A model generated the notes under the pieces. That model was given only the letters and a program-made list of their open reading frames with translations. It made no database searches and was not told where the DNA came from. Position numbers and translations under genes: made by a program. 47,688 nucleotides of DNA, from the NCBI GenBank assembly GCA_002305685.1, contig DBQB01000071.1, forward strand, positions 1-47,688. The letters run 5' to 3'. Positions 7,446 through 16,345 of this stretch are shown piece by piece; positions within the stretch are counted from its first letter, which is position 1; the number at the start of each line of letters is the position of its first letter. Origin of the DNA: Ruminococcaceae bacterium UBA1405. Lineage in GTDB: Bacteria; Bacillota; Clostridia; Oscillospirales; Ruminococcaceae.

Positions 7446-9056
7446 TTAGTACCATTCCAGCCGGTAGAACAGTTCCCGATGTCCATCGATAAAATCGGCG
7501 GTCAGATTTCGGGTATAGCACAAGGTGCCTCTTTGATAGTACAGCGGCTCCATCGTTCCGTAGGAGAAAAACAGCGACAAAAACGCCTCGTCACTGATCT
7601 GGCCGCCTTGGAGCTGCCGGGCTGCTTCCAGGAGATCGGCGTGGTAGGGGAACCCCAATTTTGCACAGTTTTCCTCGGTAAACAGGTGGGACAGATCCAT
7701 ATTGACGTCCAGTTGTACCTCCCCGATATACAGATCAAACTGACGGGAAGCGATGGTTTGCAGATAGCTGGCATAGGCTTCCGAGACAATCTGGGCCTCG
7801 ATTCCAATCTCTCCCAGCTGTTCTCTCAGCAGCTGCGCCAGCTGATGGCGCACGGTGTTTTCGGTGTTGATTACGATGCGAAGGGTAAACCGGTTCATTG
7901 CGCCCTGATAGCTGTTGCACCAATAGCCTTCCGCGTCCTGCTGGGAATATCCCAACTGCTGCATGATCTGCTGTATGCTCAGCGGCTGTTCCGGCTGAGA
8001 CGGGGAGGAGGATTGGGATAGAGGGGCGCTTTCCGGTTGGGATGACTGGGGCAAATCGTTGGGGGTGCGATGCTGCCAGTATCCGGGATGGAAGGGAACA
8101 TTGGTGATGCTGGCGGTATTGCCGCAGGCATAGGATACCAGCTGTTCCTTTTGGATGGTGTCCAGAATCAGCTGCCAAAGGGAATCGTTGGAGAGGAGGG
8201 CTCCGCTTTGCCGGTTGGCGCCCAGATAGGTCAGCCGGTTGAGGGTAACATATTCCCGAGAGCCATGGCTGTAGGAATCGGGGGTGGCATTGGCGGAAAA
8301 ATAAAAGTCGATGACGCCGATCTTCAGCATATATCCCAGCGATTCCTCATCCGATACGGGGATCAGCTCCACCTTTTGGATCGAAAGGGAATCTTCCGGA
8401 TAGTAGGGGTTTTGTTCCAACAGATTGGAGCCGGTTTGATAGACAAACGGCCCGCTTCCCAGCGGAATGTCTTGAGACTGGGTTCCAGCTTTGCATACAG
8501 GGAAGGTGAGCAGCGAGGCAATGTTTCGTTCCGGTTGCTGTAGGGTGATGACTACAGCGCCGTTTTCCTCCCGGCATCCGGAGACGGTCTGAGCAAGCAT
8601 CGTAAAGCGCTGCGGATATCGCAGTGCCTCCCGCAGGGAGGCCACCACATCCGCGGCGGATACGCCGGATCCATCGGAAAACCGAGCGCCGGTGCGCAGG
8701 GTAACGGTGCAGCTGGTGTTTTCCGCTCCCATGGTGAGGGTGCCGGCCAGCTGAGGTTGAGGACAGTAGTTGTCATCCAGATAAAACAGCGACTGATAGA
8801 TCAGCGGCACCACGCTGGGGGTGGTACCGGCGTAGGCAAAGGGGCTGTGGATTCCCTCGTCGGAAACCGGGAGGCAGAGGTCGGTCTGTTCCTGTGGGGC
8901 GGGAGTGGACAGTACTGAGGCGGAGGAGTGTTCCATCATCTGGATTTCCAGGTCCTCCTGAGACATATTCAGTCGGGTACAGCCGAAAAGCAGACAGATG
9001 CAGAGTGCCAGGGAACAGAAGCGACAGAGCGCAGTGTACAGATGCAGATGCCCCAT
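7446..9056 (-). CDS. Family 5 (oligopeptide-type) ABC solute-binding lipoprotein
   Basis: Extracellular solute-binding protein of the SBP_bac_5 family, 536 residues. The N-terminus is a lipoprotein signal with lipobox LLFGC (Cys about residue 25), so the mature protein is anchored to the outer face of the membrane. Family hallmarks include VVPLIYQSLFYLDD, LRTGARFSDGSGVSAADVVASL and LRIVINTENTVRHQLAQLLREQLGEIGI. A Ser/Pro/Gln-rich insert at about residues 330-355 interrupts the fold. Start ATG 9056 has AGGAG eight bases before it. No permease or ATPase lies nearby, so it is an orphan that may use a transporter encoded elsewhere or act as a sensor. Ligand unknown; peptides or nickel are typical for the family. 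Confidence 0.82.
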   Translation of the reverse strand: MGHLHLYTALCRFCSLALCICLLFGCTRLNMSQEDLEIQMMEHSSASVLSTPAPQEQTDLCLPVSDEGIHSPFAYAGTTPSVVPLIYQSLFYLDDNYCPQPQLAGTLTMGAENTSCTVTLRTGARFSDGSGVSAADVVASLREALRYPQRFTMLAQTVSGCREENGAVVITLQQPERNIASLLTFPVCKAGTQSQDIPLGSGPFVYQTGSNLLEQNPYYPEDSLSIQKVELIPVSDEESLGYMLKIGVIDFYFSANATPDSYSHGSREYVTLNRLTYLGANRQSGALLSNDSLWQLILDTIQKEQLVSYACGNTASITNVPFHPGYWQHRTPNDLPQSSQPESAPLSQSSSPSQPEQPLSIQQIMQQLGYSQQDAEGYWCNSYQGAMNRFTLRIVINTENTVRHQLAQLLREQLGEIGIEAQIVSEAYASYLQTIASRQFDLYIGEVQLDVNMDLSHLFTEENCAKLGFPYHADLLEAARQLQGGQISDEAFLSLFFSYGTMEPLYYQRGTLCYTRNLTADFIDGHRELFYRLEWY

Positions 9057-9109
9057 ATTGATATCTCCTAACCGCCGCCGGAACAGACAGCTTTACCATA
9101 AGCACAACC

Positions 9110-9143
9110 ATTCTAGCATACTTTTGTGAAAAGAAAAAGTATG
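9110..9143 (-). promoter_or_regulatory. Promoter and inverted repeat for solute-binding lipoprotein
   Basis: The minus strand has an extended -10 (TGC-TAGAAT, 9115-9110) without a good -35. The inverted repeat CATACTTTT (9117-9125) / AAAAGTATG (9135-9143) covers its spacer and -35 area, as an operator for an activator or repressor would. No regulator can be named. Confidence 0.4.
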
Positions 9144-9202
9144 GTCCGTTACTTTTTGATGCATACATCAGGATTCTGGCCTGTACGGAGGCAGATAAAC
9201 GC

Positions 9203-9242
9203 AAAAAAGACGCTTTCCCCGGAAAAAACGGGAAAAGCGTCT
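9203..9242 (-). terminator. Terminator after pepD copy 1
   Basis: Read on the minus strand, a stem AGACGCTTTTCCCG/CGGGGAAAGCGTCT with a T-rich loop is followed by six T. It sits 40 bases past the dipeptidase stop. Confidence 0.88.
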
Positions 9243-9280
9243 CTGAAACGGCTGGCAAGCCCGTCAAGCTCGTCAAAAGA

Positions 9281-10735
9281 TTAGAGCTTGGTGATTTCCT
9301 CCAGCAGCTTGATCAGGAACTGGAAGGTGGTGTTGTAAGAGTCCAGATCCATCCATTCGGCCAGGGTATGCGCCTCGCCTTTGCGGGGGCCAAAGCCGAT
9401 GATATCGATGCCGGGGCAGAGGGTGCGGAATACGCCGCACTCGGTGCCGCCGTGTACCGCGCGGATTTCGGCTTTCTTGCCGCTGGTCTTTTCGTACAGC
9501 GACATGGCCAGATCCCGCAGCGGAGACTCGGCAGAGTAATCAAAGGCCGGGAACTCTTTAAAGGTGTAAGCGGTGATACCGATGGTGTCCGCCAGATCCA
9601 GCAGATTGTCTGCGATCATCTCCCGCAGGCTGTCCGCCGCGTTGCGGATCAGCAGCTCTATCACCACCTTGTCCCCGTGGGTGGTGACTACGCCTACATT
9701 GAGGGAGGCGTTGACCAGGCCGGGAATCGCTTTGCTCATCATCTGGCATCCGTTGGGGGCCAGATGCAGGGCGCGCAGCAGTTTTTTGCTGGCGGTCTCG
9801 TCCATCATGGTGTCGGCGCTGGCGGCGGATACGCTGATGGATACATCGGGATCCGAGAAGGCCAGCTCCGCCTTGATTTTTCCTTCGCTCTCGGCGACGG
9901 ATGCTTTGACGTCCTCCAGAGTGCCCTGCTGCAGCAAAATCACGCAGTCGGATTCCCGGGGGATGGCGTTGGTCTTTGCGCCGCCGGAGATGGTGGAGAT
10001 GGTGAACTTGCAGGTCTTGGAGAGATTGTAAAGGGTACGGGCGAGGATTTTGATGGAGTTGCCCCGTTCCGCATCGATCATACCGGCAGAATGGCCGCCG
10101 ATCAGGCCGCGCACCGAAAGGGCAACCGCCTGTCCCTGGGCGGGAACGCGGGTGAAGGGAATCTCATAGTTGACATAGCCGCCGCCGGCAGAGCTGACCA
10201 GGAAGATGCCCTCGCCGCCGGCATCCATACCGATCATCCGTTTTGCATGGAGATCGGCTCCATCCAGTCCCAGCGCACCCAGCAGACCGATCTCCTCCTG
10301 AACGGTCATAACGCACTCCAGAGGAGGATGGACCAGGTCGTTGCGGTCAAGAATCGCCATCATATAGGCGATGGCAACGCCGTCATCCGCGCCCAGGGTG
10401 GTGCCTTCGGCGTAGAGGATGTTGCCGTCACGGATCTTCAGCTTCAGGGGATCCTTCTCGAAATCGTGTACCACATCCTGATTTTTCTCGCAAACCATGT
10501 CCAGATGGCCCTGGAGGATGATGGGAGGCAGATCTTCACAGCCTTTGGAGCCGGGCTTTTTGATGATCAGGTTGTACATATCGTCCATCTTGACCCAAAG
10601 GCCTCTGTCCTCGGCAAATTTCTTGATGTACTCAGCCAGTGCTTTCTCGTTTTTGGAGCCGTGGGGAATGGCGCAGATTTCCTCAAAATAACGCAGGGCG
10701 TCGGCAGGTTCTCTGCCTTTGATGACATATTCCAT
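9281..10735 (-). CDS. pepD: PepD-type Xaa-His dipeptidase (M20), copy 1
   Basis: Aminoacyl-histidine dipeptidase of the M20C family, 484 residues, a cytoplasmic metallopeptidase that releases amino acids from dipeptides. Metal and catalytic motifs are in order: LQGHLDMVCEK (about residue 75), LGADDGVAIAYMM with the bridging aspartate, TVQEEIGLLGA with the catalytic glutamate, and GGTECGVF near the C-terminus. The dimerisation or lid insert contains IGGHSAGMIDAERGN. Start ATG 10735 (MEYVIKG) has GAGGA at good spacing; the in-frame extension to 10840 crosses the promoter. It is the downstream member of a tandem pair of paralogues. Confidence 0.9.
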   Translation of the reverse strand: MEYVIKGREPADALRYFEEICAIPHGSKNEKALAEYIKKFAEDRGLWVKMDDMYNLIIKKPGSKGCEDLPPIILQGHLDMVCEKNQDVVHDFEKDPLKLKIRDGNILYAEGTTLGADDGVAIAYMMAILDRNDLVHPPLECVMTVQEEIGLLGALGLDGADLHAKRMIGMDAGGEGIFLVSSAGGGYVNYEIPFTRVPAQGQAVALSVRGLIGGHSAGMIDAERGNSIKILARTLYNLSKTCKFTISTISGGAKTNAIPRESDCVILLQQGTLEDVKASVAESEGKIKAELAFSDPDVSISVSAASADTMMDETASKKLLRALHLAPNGCQMMSKAIPGLVNASLNVGVVTTHGDKVVIELLIRNAADSLREMIADNLLDLADTIGITAYTFKEFPAFDYSAESPLRDLAMSLYEKTSGKKAEIRAVHGGTECGVFRTLCPGIDIIGFGPRKGEAHTLAEWMDLDSYNTTFQFLIKLLEEITKL

Positions 10736-10811
10736 ATAATTTCCTCTTTTCTTGCGTCGGCCGAAGCCGCCGGGTTTAAAATGGGCAAAATGTAAAGATG
10801 TCCGTATCTTC

Positions 10812-10840
10812 ATGATACAGGAAAGCTGGGAAGGCCGCAA
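10812..10840 (-). promoter_or_regulatory. Candidate promoter for pepD copy 1
   Basis: On the minus strand TTGCGG (10840-10835), a 17-base spacer ending in TG, and TATCAT (10817-10812), located between the two pepD genes. It suggests copy 1 can be transcribed alone as well as by readthrough, since I see no terminator after copy 2. Confidence 0.5.
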
Positions 10841-10856
10841 TCGCTTTTTGGAAAAA

Positions 10857-12314
10857 TTATCGGGTCAGTTCTTCCAAAAGGCGGATCAGGAACTGGAAGG
10901 TGGTGCCGAAGGAGTCGATGTTCATCCATTCGGTGGGCACATGGGCGTCTCCTTTTTCCGGGCCAAAACCGATGATATCGATGCCGGGACACAGACTGCG
11001 GAAGATGCCGCATTCGGTGCCGCCATGGACCGCCAAAATTTGGGGTTCCTTTCCGCTGGTCTGCCGGTAAAGGGCCATCGCCTTATCCCGGAGAGGGGAT
11101 TGAGCCGAATAGGAGAAGGCGGGATAGTCGCCGTATTCCTTTGCGGGGAATCCCAGAATCTGGGCCAGATCCATCAGTTCGTCGGTGATGGCTTTGGTCA
11201 GGCTGTTTTCCGCGCTGCGGATGGAGACGGGGATACGGATGATTCCTTCATCCTCCGCAAGCTGCACGCTGCTGACATTTAAGGAGGCGTTGATCAGCCC
11301 GGGGATGGCTTTGCTCATGGACTGCCGTCCGGTGGGCATCAGATGCAGGGCGCGGATTACCTGGTTGGAGGAGACGGGATCCAGCATGGAGGATGCGGTG
11401 CTTTCGGCAAAGGAGACAAACACTCCAGGGTCGGAGAAAGCGTATTCGGCTTTCAGCTCCGCCTCTATCGCAGAAACGATGGCGCCGGCCTTTTCCAGGC
11501 TGCCCTGAGGCAGCGCCACAACGCACTGGCATTCTCTGGGGATGGCGTTTACCTTGGTGCCGCCGGAAATCTGACAGATATGGATGGAAAACTGCTGGGA
11601 GATACGGTAGAGGATACGTCCCATCAGTTTGTTGGCGTTTCCCCGCTCCGCGTCTGCCATACCGCCGGAATGACCGCCCAGCAACCCGCCAATCTCGATG
11701 CGCGCAGCCTGTCCGGCAAAGGGGATGCGGGTGAAGGGAATCTCATAATCCACAAAGTTGCCTCCGGAGGAGGTAACCAGGAACTTTCCTTCGCTTCCGG
11801 CGTCCAAGCCAATCATCTGTTTGGCGGTGAGAGCCGATCCGTCCAGTTTTAAAGCGCCCACCAATCCGATTTCCTCCTGAACGGTCATGACGCACTCCAG
11901 CGGTGGATGCACCAAATCTTGCCGGTCCAGAATGGCCATCATATAGGCGATGGCGAAGCCGTCGTCCGCCCCCAGAGTGGTTCCCTTGGCGCGAAGGATA
12001 TTTCCCTGCTGGATTTCCAGCTGGATGGGTTCCTTTGAAAAGTCATGTTCCACACCTGGCTCCTTCTCGCAAACCATGTCCAGATGTCCCTGAAGAAGTA
12101 CTGCTGGAAGGTTCTCACAGCCCTTGGAGCCAGGTTTTTTGATGATGAGGTTGTAAAACTCATCCATCTGCACCCAGAGGCCTCTTTCTTCCGCGAATTT
12201 TTTTACATACTCGGCGACAGCTTTTTCGTTTTTGGAACTGCGGGGGATGGCGCTGATCTCTTCAAAATACCGCCATGCATCCGCTGGTTCCAATCCTTTC
12301 ATGATATATTCCAA
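10857..12314 (-). CDS. pepD: PepD-type Xaa-His dipeptidase (M20), copy 2
   Basis: Second PepD paralogue, 485 residues, colinear with copy 1 over its whole length and with every motif conserved: LQGHLDMVCEK, LGADDGFAIAYMM, TVQEEIGLVGA, GGLLGGHSGGMADAERGN, GGTECGIF. The start is probably TTG 12314 (LEYIMKG), which aligns with MEYVIKG of copy 1 and has GAGGG seven bases upstream; the ATG four codons later has no site at proper distance. The pair probably arose by tandem duplication and then diverged, which suggests different dipeptide preference or dosage. It has its own strong promoter divergent from the aldehyde dehydrogenase. Confidence 0.9.
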   Translation of the reverse strand: MEYIMKGLEPADAWRYFEEISAIPRSSKNEKAVAEYVKKFAEERGLWVQMDEFYNLIIKKPGSKGCENLPAVLLQGHLDMVCEKEPGVEHDFSKEPIQLEIQQGNILRAKGTTLGADDGFAIAYMMAILDRQDLVHPPLECVMTVQEEIGLVGALKLDGSALTAKQMIGLDAGSEGKFLVTSSGGNFVDYEIPFTRIPFAGQAARIEIGGLLGGHSGGMADAERGNANKLMGRILYRISQQFSIHICQISGGTKVNAIPRECQCVVALPQGSLEKAGAIVSAIEAELKAEYAFSDPGVFVSFAESTASSMLDPVSSNQVIRALHLMPTGRQSMSKAIPGLINASLNVSSVQLAEDEGIIRIPVSIRSAENSLTKAITDELMDLAQILGFPAKEYGDYPAFSYSAQSPLRDKAMALYRQTSGKEPQILAVHGGTECGIFRSLCPGIDIIGFGPEKGDAHVPTEWMNIDSFGTTFQFLIRLLEELTR

Positions 12315-12390
12315 ACTCTTTACCCTCTTTCTCTCCGCATGGATCTCCCGGCGGTTGATATAGCATTGCACAAAAATTTATGCTGAAATT

Positions 12391-12419
12391 ATTATACATG
12401 AAATTGTAGAAAAATTCAA
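12391..12419 (-). promoter_or_regulatory. Promoter for pepD copy 2
   Basis: On the minus strand TTGAAT (12419-12414), a 17-base spacer and a perfect TATAAT (12396-12391). Confidence 0.75.
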
Positions 12420-12436
12420 TGATGTCGGACAACTGT

Positions 12437-12445
12437 TGTGGATAA
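12437..12445 (-). other. Perfect DnaA-box sequence in divergent promoter region
   Basis: The minus strand reads TTATCCACA, the exact consensus DnaA box, just upstream of the pepD copy 2 promoter and facing the aldehyde dehydrogenase promoter. It is a single box, so not an origin. It may be chance. Confidence 0.35.
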
Positions 12446-12489
12446 TTTGTAAATTTTTATAAACACGGGGGAAAATAACAGGGGCGGCT

Positions 12490-12518
12490 TTGCGTAGGAA
12501 GGCAATATGGTGTATGAT
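12490..12518 (+). promoter_or_regulatory. Promoter for aldehyde dehydrogenase
   Basis: TTGCGT (12490-12495), a 17-base spacer and TATGAT (12513-12518), about 37 bases before the start codon. Confidence 0.6.
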
Positions 12519-12554
12519 GATACCATAACAAGTCAAGAGACCGGAGGCTTGAAG

Positions 12555-13931
12555 ATGAATTCGATCGATATACAAAAAGAGTTTTTTTTAAGCGGTGCAA
12601 CGCTGGATGTGGAATACCGTATCCGGCAGCTTCGTTCTTTATATAACATTATTCAAATTTACCAAGATCAGATTTGCCAGGCGCTGCATCAGGATCTGGG
12701 TAAAAGCCGTCAGGAGGCTTATACCACCGAAGTAGGGATTGTCCTGTCCCAAATTTCCCATACCCTTTCCAATATCCGCAGATGGGCCAAGCCCCGTAGG
12801 GTTTCCACCACAATGATGCAGTTTCGGGGGCGAGGCACTGTTATTCCCGAACCTTATGGCGTCTGTCTGATCCTTTCCCCGTGGAACTACCCCTTTCAGC
12901 TGAGCATTTCTCCGGCTGTGGCAGCCATTGCGGCGGGAAACTGTGTGATTCTCAAGCCCTCTGAACTGGCTCCCGCTACAGCGGAGCTCTTGTCCCAGAT
13001 TTTTAATCAGAACTTTGAGCAGCGTTTTTGTCGGGTAATCACCGGCGGCGTTGAGGTGGCTAAATCTCTGCTGATGCAGAAATTCGATTATATCTTTTTT
13101 ACCGGAGGAACCAAAGTCGGACAGCAAGTGCTGGAGCAGGCGGCAAAAAACATGGTTCCGGTGACGCTGGAGCTGGGCGGCAAAAGTCCCTGTATTGTGG
13201 ATGATACTGCCGTGATCCCCATCGCTGCCCGCAGAATCATTTGGGGAAAAACCCTCAACAGCGGTCAAACCTGTGTGGCACCGGATTATCTGTTTGTACA
13301 CCAGAAGGTGTACCGGCAGCTGATCGAGGCGATGAAGGGCTGTATCCATGAATTTTTTGGGGAACATCCCCAGCAGTGTCCTCAATACCCCAAGATCATC
13401 AACCAGCGTCATTATGACCGCATCTGTTCGCTGATGGAGGGATGCAACATTCTGTACGGAGGCGAAAAGGATCCGGAACAGCTGAAGATTGCTCCCACCC
13501 TGATCGGGGAACCGAGTCCGAAGCACCCGATTATGGAGGAGGAAATTTTCGGGCCGCTTTTGCCGGTCATGCCCTACGAGCGTTTGGAGGAAGTGATTGA
13601 TTTTATCCGGCAGCGTCCCACGCCCCTGGCTCTCTATCTGTTCACCCGGGACAGCCGGGTAGAGAACAAAGTGATGAGCGCACTGCGTTTTGGGGGTGGC
13701 TGTATCAACGATACGGTGCTGCATCTGGCTGGAGAAAATTTGCCATTTGGCGGTGTCGGCGAGAGCGGTATGGGAGCTTATCACGGAAAAACTGGCTTTG
13801 ATACCTTTTCCCATGAAAAATCCTTGCTCAAGAGTTCCTCCATATTGGATCTTGGTCTGCGCTATCCGCCCTATGATACTACTCCCAGAAAGGAGCGGGT
13901 GATACGCTGGATTTGCAGTCGTAAGCACTAA
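12555..13931 (+). CDS. Class 3-type NAD(P)-dependent aldehyde dehydrogenase
   Basis: Aldehyde dehydrogenase of 458 residues, the short class 3/fatty-aldehyde type that lacks the N-terminal extension of larger ALDHs. Visible motifs are SPWNYPFQLSISP and ILKPSE (cofactor site), FFTGGTKVGQQV, LELGGKSPCIV with the general-base glutamate, and NSGQTCVAPDY with the catalytic cysteine. EEIFGPLLPVM and LPFGGVGESGMGAYHG complete the fold. The C-terminus ends in a basic tail without an obvious membrane helix. Start ATG 12555 follows GGAGG by seven bases. It oxidises aldehydes to acids; the substrate, perhaps medium- or long-chain or aromatic aldehydes, is not shown. Confidence 0.88.
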   Translation: MNSIDIQKEFFLSGATLDVEYRIRQLRSLYNIIQIYQDQICQALHQDLGKSRQEAYTTEVGIVLSQISHTLSNIRRWAKPRRVSTTMMQFRGRGTVIPEPYGVCLILSPWNYPFQLSISPAVAAIAAGNCVILKPSELAPATAELLSQIFNQNFEQRFCRVITGGVEVAKSLLMQKFDYIFFTGGTKVGQQVLEQAAKNMVPVTLELGGKSPCIVDDTAVIPIAARRIIWGKTLNSGQTCVAPDYLFVHQKVYRQLIEAMKGCIHEFFGEHPQQCPQYPKIINQRHYDRICSLMEGCNILYGGEKDPEQLKIAPTLIGEPSPKHPIMEEEIFGPLLPVMPYERLEEVIDFIRQRPTPLALYLFTRDSRVENKVMSALRFGGGCINDTVLHLAGENLPFGGVGESGMGAYHGKTGFDTFSHEKSLLKSSSILDLGLRYPPYDTTPRKERVIRWICSRKH

Positions 13932-13963
13932 AGGGGTAAGGGAGAAAGGGTGACATAATTCTT

Positions 13964-14734
13964 GTGGAATGGTTTTATCTGTTTATGCGTCGTGGATGCC
14001 TCTGGCTGGGAATATTCTGTCTAATCTGCGGCTTGCTGCCGGTGGTTACCCACGGTATCTGGAAAAGTGAAGGGATCTGGGCGCTGCTGCTTGCCTCCTG
14101 CTATTTTCTGCTGGTGCGCCAGCAGCCGCTGTGGAACCGTGTGTTTGGAAAACATTGGCGATGGATGGAGGGGACCCTTTATCTGCTGACGGCGGCGGGA
14201 CTTGTGCTGGTACTTTTGCTCAGCGGGATGATGGTGCGCTATGCGCTGTTTCACCGTGCGCCGGAGGGTACCCAGACTACCCTGGTGGTTCTGGGCTGTA
14301 AAATATCCGGGGATCGCCCCACCATCATGCTGCGCCAGCGGCTGGACAGCGCCTATCAAGCGCTGGTGGAAAATCCGGAGCTTAAGTGCGTGGTGTCCGG
14401 CGGGCAGGGGGCCGATGAACGTTATCCGGAAAGCCAGGTGATGCAGCGCTATCTGGTGGAGAAGGGAATCGCTCCTGAGCGTATCGCTCAGGAATCGGTT
14501 TCCTCCAATACCCGGGAGAACCTTCTTTATTCCATGGAGATCATCAAAGCTCGGGGATGGCCAGAGACGGTGACACTGGTGACCAACGGTTATCACCAGT
14601 GCCGGGCGGCGCTGATTGCCCAAAAGCTGGGGATTTCCTGCTACAACCGGTATGCTCCTACCTCCTTTTATCTGGCGCCGGCCTATGTGGTGCGGGAGTA
14701 CTTGGGAATTTTGCATTTGTGGTTGTTTGAGTAG
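13964..14734 (+). CDS. YdcF/SanA-like DUF218 membrane protein
   Basis: Membrane protein of 256 residues: three or so hydrophobic segments in the first 90 residues (LWLGIFCLICGLLPVV, IWALLLASCYFLLV, GTLYLLTAAGLVLVLLL), then a DUF218 domain on one face of the membrane. The domain carries VVLGCKISGDRPTIMLRQRL, VVSGGQGADE, ESVSSNTRENLLYS and LVTNGYHQCRA, the four conserved blocks of the YdcF/SanA/ElyC family, whose members affect envelope integrity and polyprenyl-lipid use. GTG 13964 is the first start in frame; the purine-rich site is rather far upstream. It is 32 bases after the dehydrogenase, so probably cotranscribed, and it is followed by a terminator. Confidence 0.8.
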   Translation: MEWFYLFMRRGCLWLGIFCLICGLLPVVTHGIWKSEGIWALLLASCYFLLVRQQPLWNRVFGKHWRWMEGTLYLLTAAGLVLVLLLSGMMVRYALFHRAPEGTQTTLVVLGCKISGDRPTIMLRQRLDSAYQALVENPELKCVVSGGQGADERYPESQVMQRYLVEKGIAPERIAQESVSSNTRENLLYSMEIIKARGWPETVTLVTNGYHQCRAALIAQKLGISCYNRYAPTSFYLAPAYVVREYLGILHLWLFE

Positions 14735-14754
14735 AAGACTCAACAGAAAGATTT

Positions 14755-14795
14755 GCAGGGAGGCTGTGTTTTCGGCCTCCCTGCACTGGTTTTGC
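14755..14795 (+). terminator. Terminator after ydcF-like gene
   Basis: A perfect ten-base stem GCAGGGAGGC (14755-14764) / GCCTCCCTGC (14775-14784) is followed by a short GGTTTT tract. The U tract is weak, so termination may be partial. Confidence 0.65.
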
Positions 14796-14894
14796 CGCGC
14801 AGCGGCAGTATCGGCCCCATCGGTTCCGGCGGAATGCGCCTATGGATGGAATCGGATTATGTCCCGCCGCTCGTGTCAAATCGCCAAAACCCTA

Positions 14895-14923
14895 TGGACA
14901 ATCTTTTTTCAAACCGATATAAT
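14895..14923 (+). promoter_or_regulatory. Promoter for pyrC-pyrF
   Basis: TGGACA (14895-14900), a 17-base spacer and TATAAT (14918-14923). The leader of about 60 bases has no room for a PyrR attenuator, and I see none. Confidence 0.7.
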
Positions 14924-14985
14924 GGAAGTGGAAAGATTTTGATTTTTATCCCCAAATATCAACCGGAAAGGGGGCCGTTTGCCTT

Positions 14986-16275
14986 ATGGCAACGACACAA
15001 ATGGTGATTCAAGGCGCCCATATCGTGGATCCGTCTCAGCACTGGGACGATGTGGGCAACATCTATATAGAAAACGGAGTGGTGCATCATCTCTCCTGCG
15101 GGGAGCTGGAGGCGGGATGGGAAAACGCCCAGATCGTTAAAGCCCAGGGACTGTATGCAGCGCCGGGATTTGTGGACATCCATGTCCACCTGCGGGATCC
15201 GGGGTTCACCTATAAGGAGGATATCTTTACCGGTTCCCGTGCCGCCGCTGCAGGCGGCGTTACCTCTGTGGTGTGTATGCCCAACACCAAGCCGGTGGTG
15301 GACACGCCGGAGGTGGTTTCCTATATCATCGACAAGGCGAGCAAGGCCGACTGCCATGTTTATCCTGTCGCCACCATCACCAAAGGGATGAAGGGGGAGG
15401 AACTCTCGGATTTTGATGCCCTGAAGGCGGCGGGCGCCGTTGCGGTGAGCGACGATGGGCGTCCGGTGGCCAATGCCCGGCTGATGCAGCAGGCGATGGA
15501 GCTTTGTATGGACAAGGGAATTGTGGTGGCCAGCCACTGTGAGGATTTGAATATCATCCATGGCGGCATCATTCATAAAGGCGCTGTTTCCCAGAAACTG
15601 GGAGTTCCTGGGATGGACCGCAGCTCGGAGGATAGCGTCACCGCTCGGGAGATTGCCCTGGCCGCTGCCACCGGGACCAAAATCCATATCTGTCATGTCT
15701 CCACCAAAGGCTCGGTGGAATGGATCAGAGACGCAAAAGCCAGAGGGGTTAAGGTAACGGCGGAAACTGCTCCCCACTATTTTATGATGACCGACCAGCT
15801 GCTGCTCAAGGAGGATGCGGATTATCGGATGAATCCTCCCCTGCGGGAGGAAGCGGACCGCATGGCCATTTTGGAGGCGGTTCGGGATGGCGTGATTGAT
15901 GTGATTGCCACCGACCATGCGCCTCATTCCCCCGAGGAGAAGGCAGATTTTCGCAAGGCGCCCAACGGGATTGTGGGGTTGGAAACCTCCTTCGCCGCCT
16001 GTATGACCTCGCTGGTACATCCCGGGATCATCTCCCTGTACGGTCTGGTGGAGCGGATGTCCACCTTGCCGGCCAAGATTATGCAGCTGCCCGCCGGTAC
16101 CCTCAAGCCGGGTGCCGCCGCCGACGTTGTGCTGTTTGATCCCCAGGAGAGTTGGACGGTGGACCCCCAGGCGCTGCGTTCCAAAGCCCGTAATACCCCG
16201 TTTAAGGGGATGACCCTTAAGGGACGGGTGAAGATGACGGTGCTCAGCGGCCGCACGGTTTTTGATATCCGGTAA
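14986..16275 (+). CDS. pyrC: Dihydroorotase (type I)
   Basis: Zinc amidohydrolase that cyclises carbamoyl aspartate to dihydroorotate in pyrimidine synthesis, 429 residues, the long Gram-positive type. Metal and substrate motifs: DIHVHLRDPGFT (HxH, about residue 60), VSDDGRPV, ASHCED, IHICHVST and ATDHAPHS with the catalytic aspartate. The C-terminal APxxxxGLE block is NGIVGLETSF. Start ATG 14986 lies about eleven bases after AAAGGGGG. It is 70 bases before pyrF, so the two probably form one transcript; the other pyr genes are not in this window. Confidence 0.93.
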   Translation: MATTQMVIQGAHIVDPSQHWDDVGNIYIENGVVHHLSCGELEAGWENAQIVKAQGLYAAPGFVDIHVHLRDPGFTYKEDIFTGSRAAAAGGVTSVVCMPNTKPVVDTPEVVSYIIDKASKADCHVYPVATITKGMKGEELSDFDALKAAGAVAVSDDGRPVANARLMQQAMELCMDKGIVVASHCEDLNIIHGGIIHKGAVSQKLGVPGMDRSSEDSVTAREIALAAATGTKIHICHVSTKGSVEWIRDAKARGVKVTAETAPHYFMMTDQLLLKEDADYRMNPPLREEADRMAILEAVRDGVIDVIATDHAPHSPEEKADFRKAPNGIVGLETSFAACMTSLVHPGIISLYGLVERMSTLPAKIMQLPAGTLKPGAAADVVLFDPQESWTVDPQALRSKARNTPFKGMTLKGRVKMTVLSGRTVFDIR

Positions 16276-16345
16276 TAAAAAGTGATATTTAGAAGATACA
16301 GCGAAGAAAATTTGGCGACATAAAAAGGAAAAGGAGCTGATTATC

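Noticed and set aside
9368..10795. A 475-residue open frame on the plus strand opposite pepD copy 1
   Set aside because: It is a mirror of a high-GC coding frame; the translation has no known motif and the minus-strand frame encodes a complete PepD with correct ribosome site.
12437..12445. Replication origin signal
   Set aside because: Only one DnaA box, no AT-rich unwinding region with clustered boxes and no dnaA or dnaN gene.
12639..13928. A 429-residue minus-strand frame opposite the aldehyde dehydrogenase
   Set aside because: The plus strand carries all ALDH motifs; the opposite frame has no recognisable domain.
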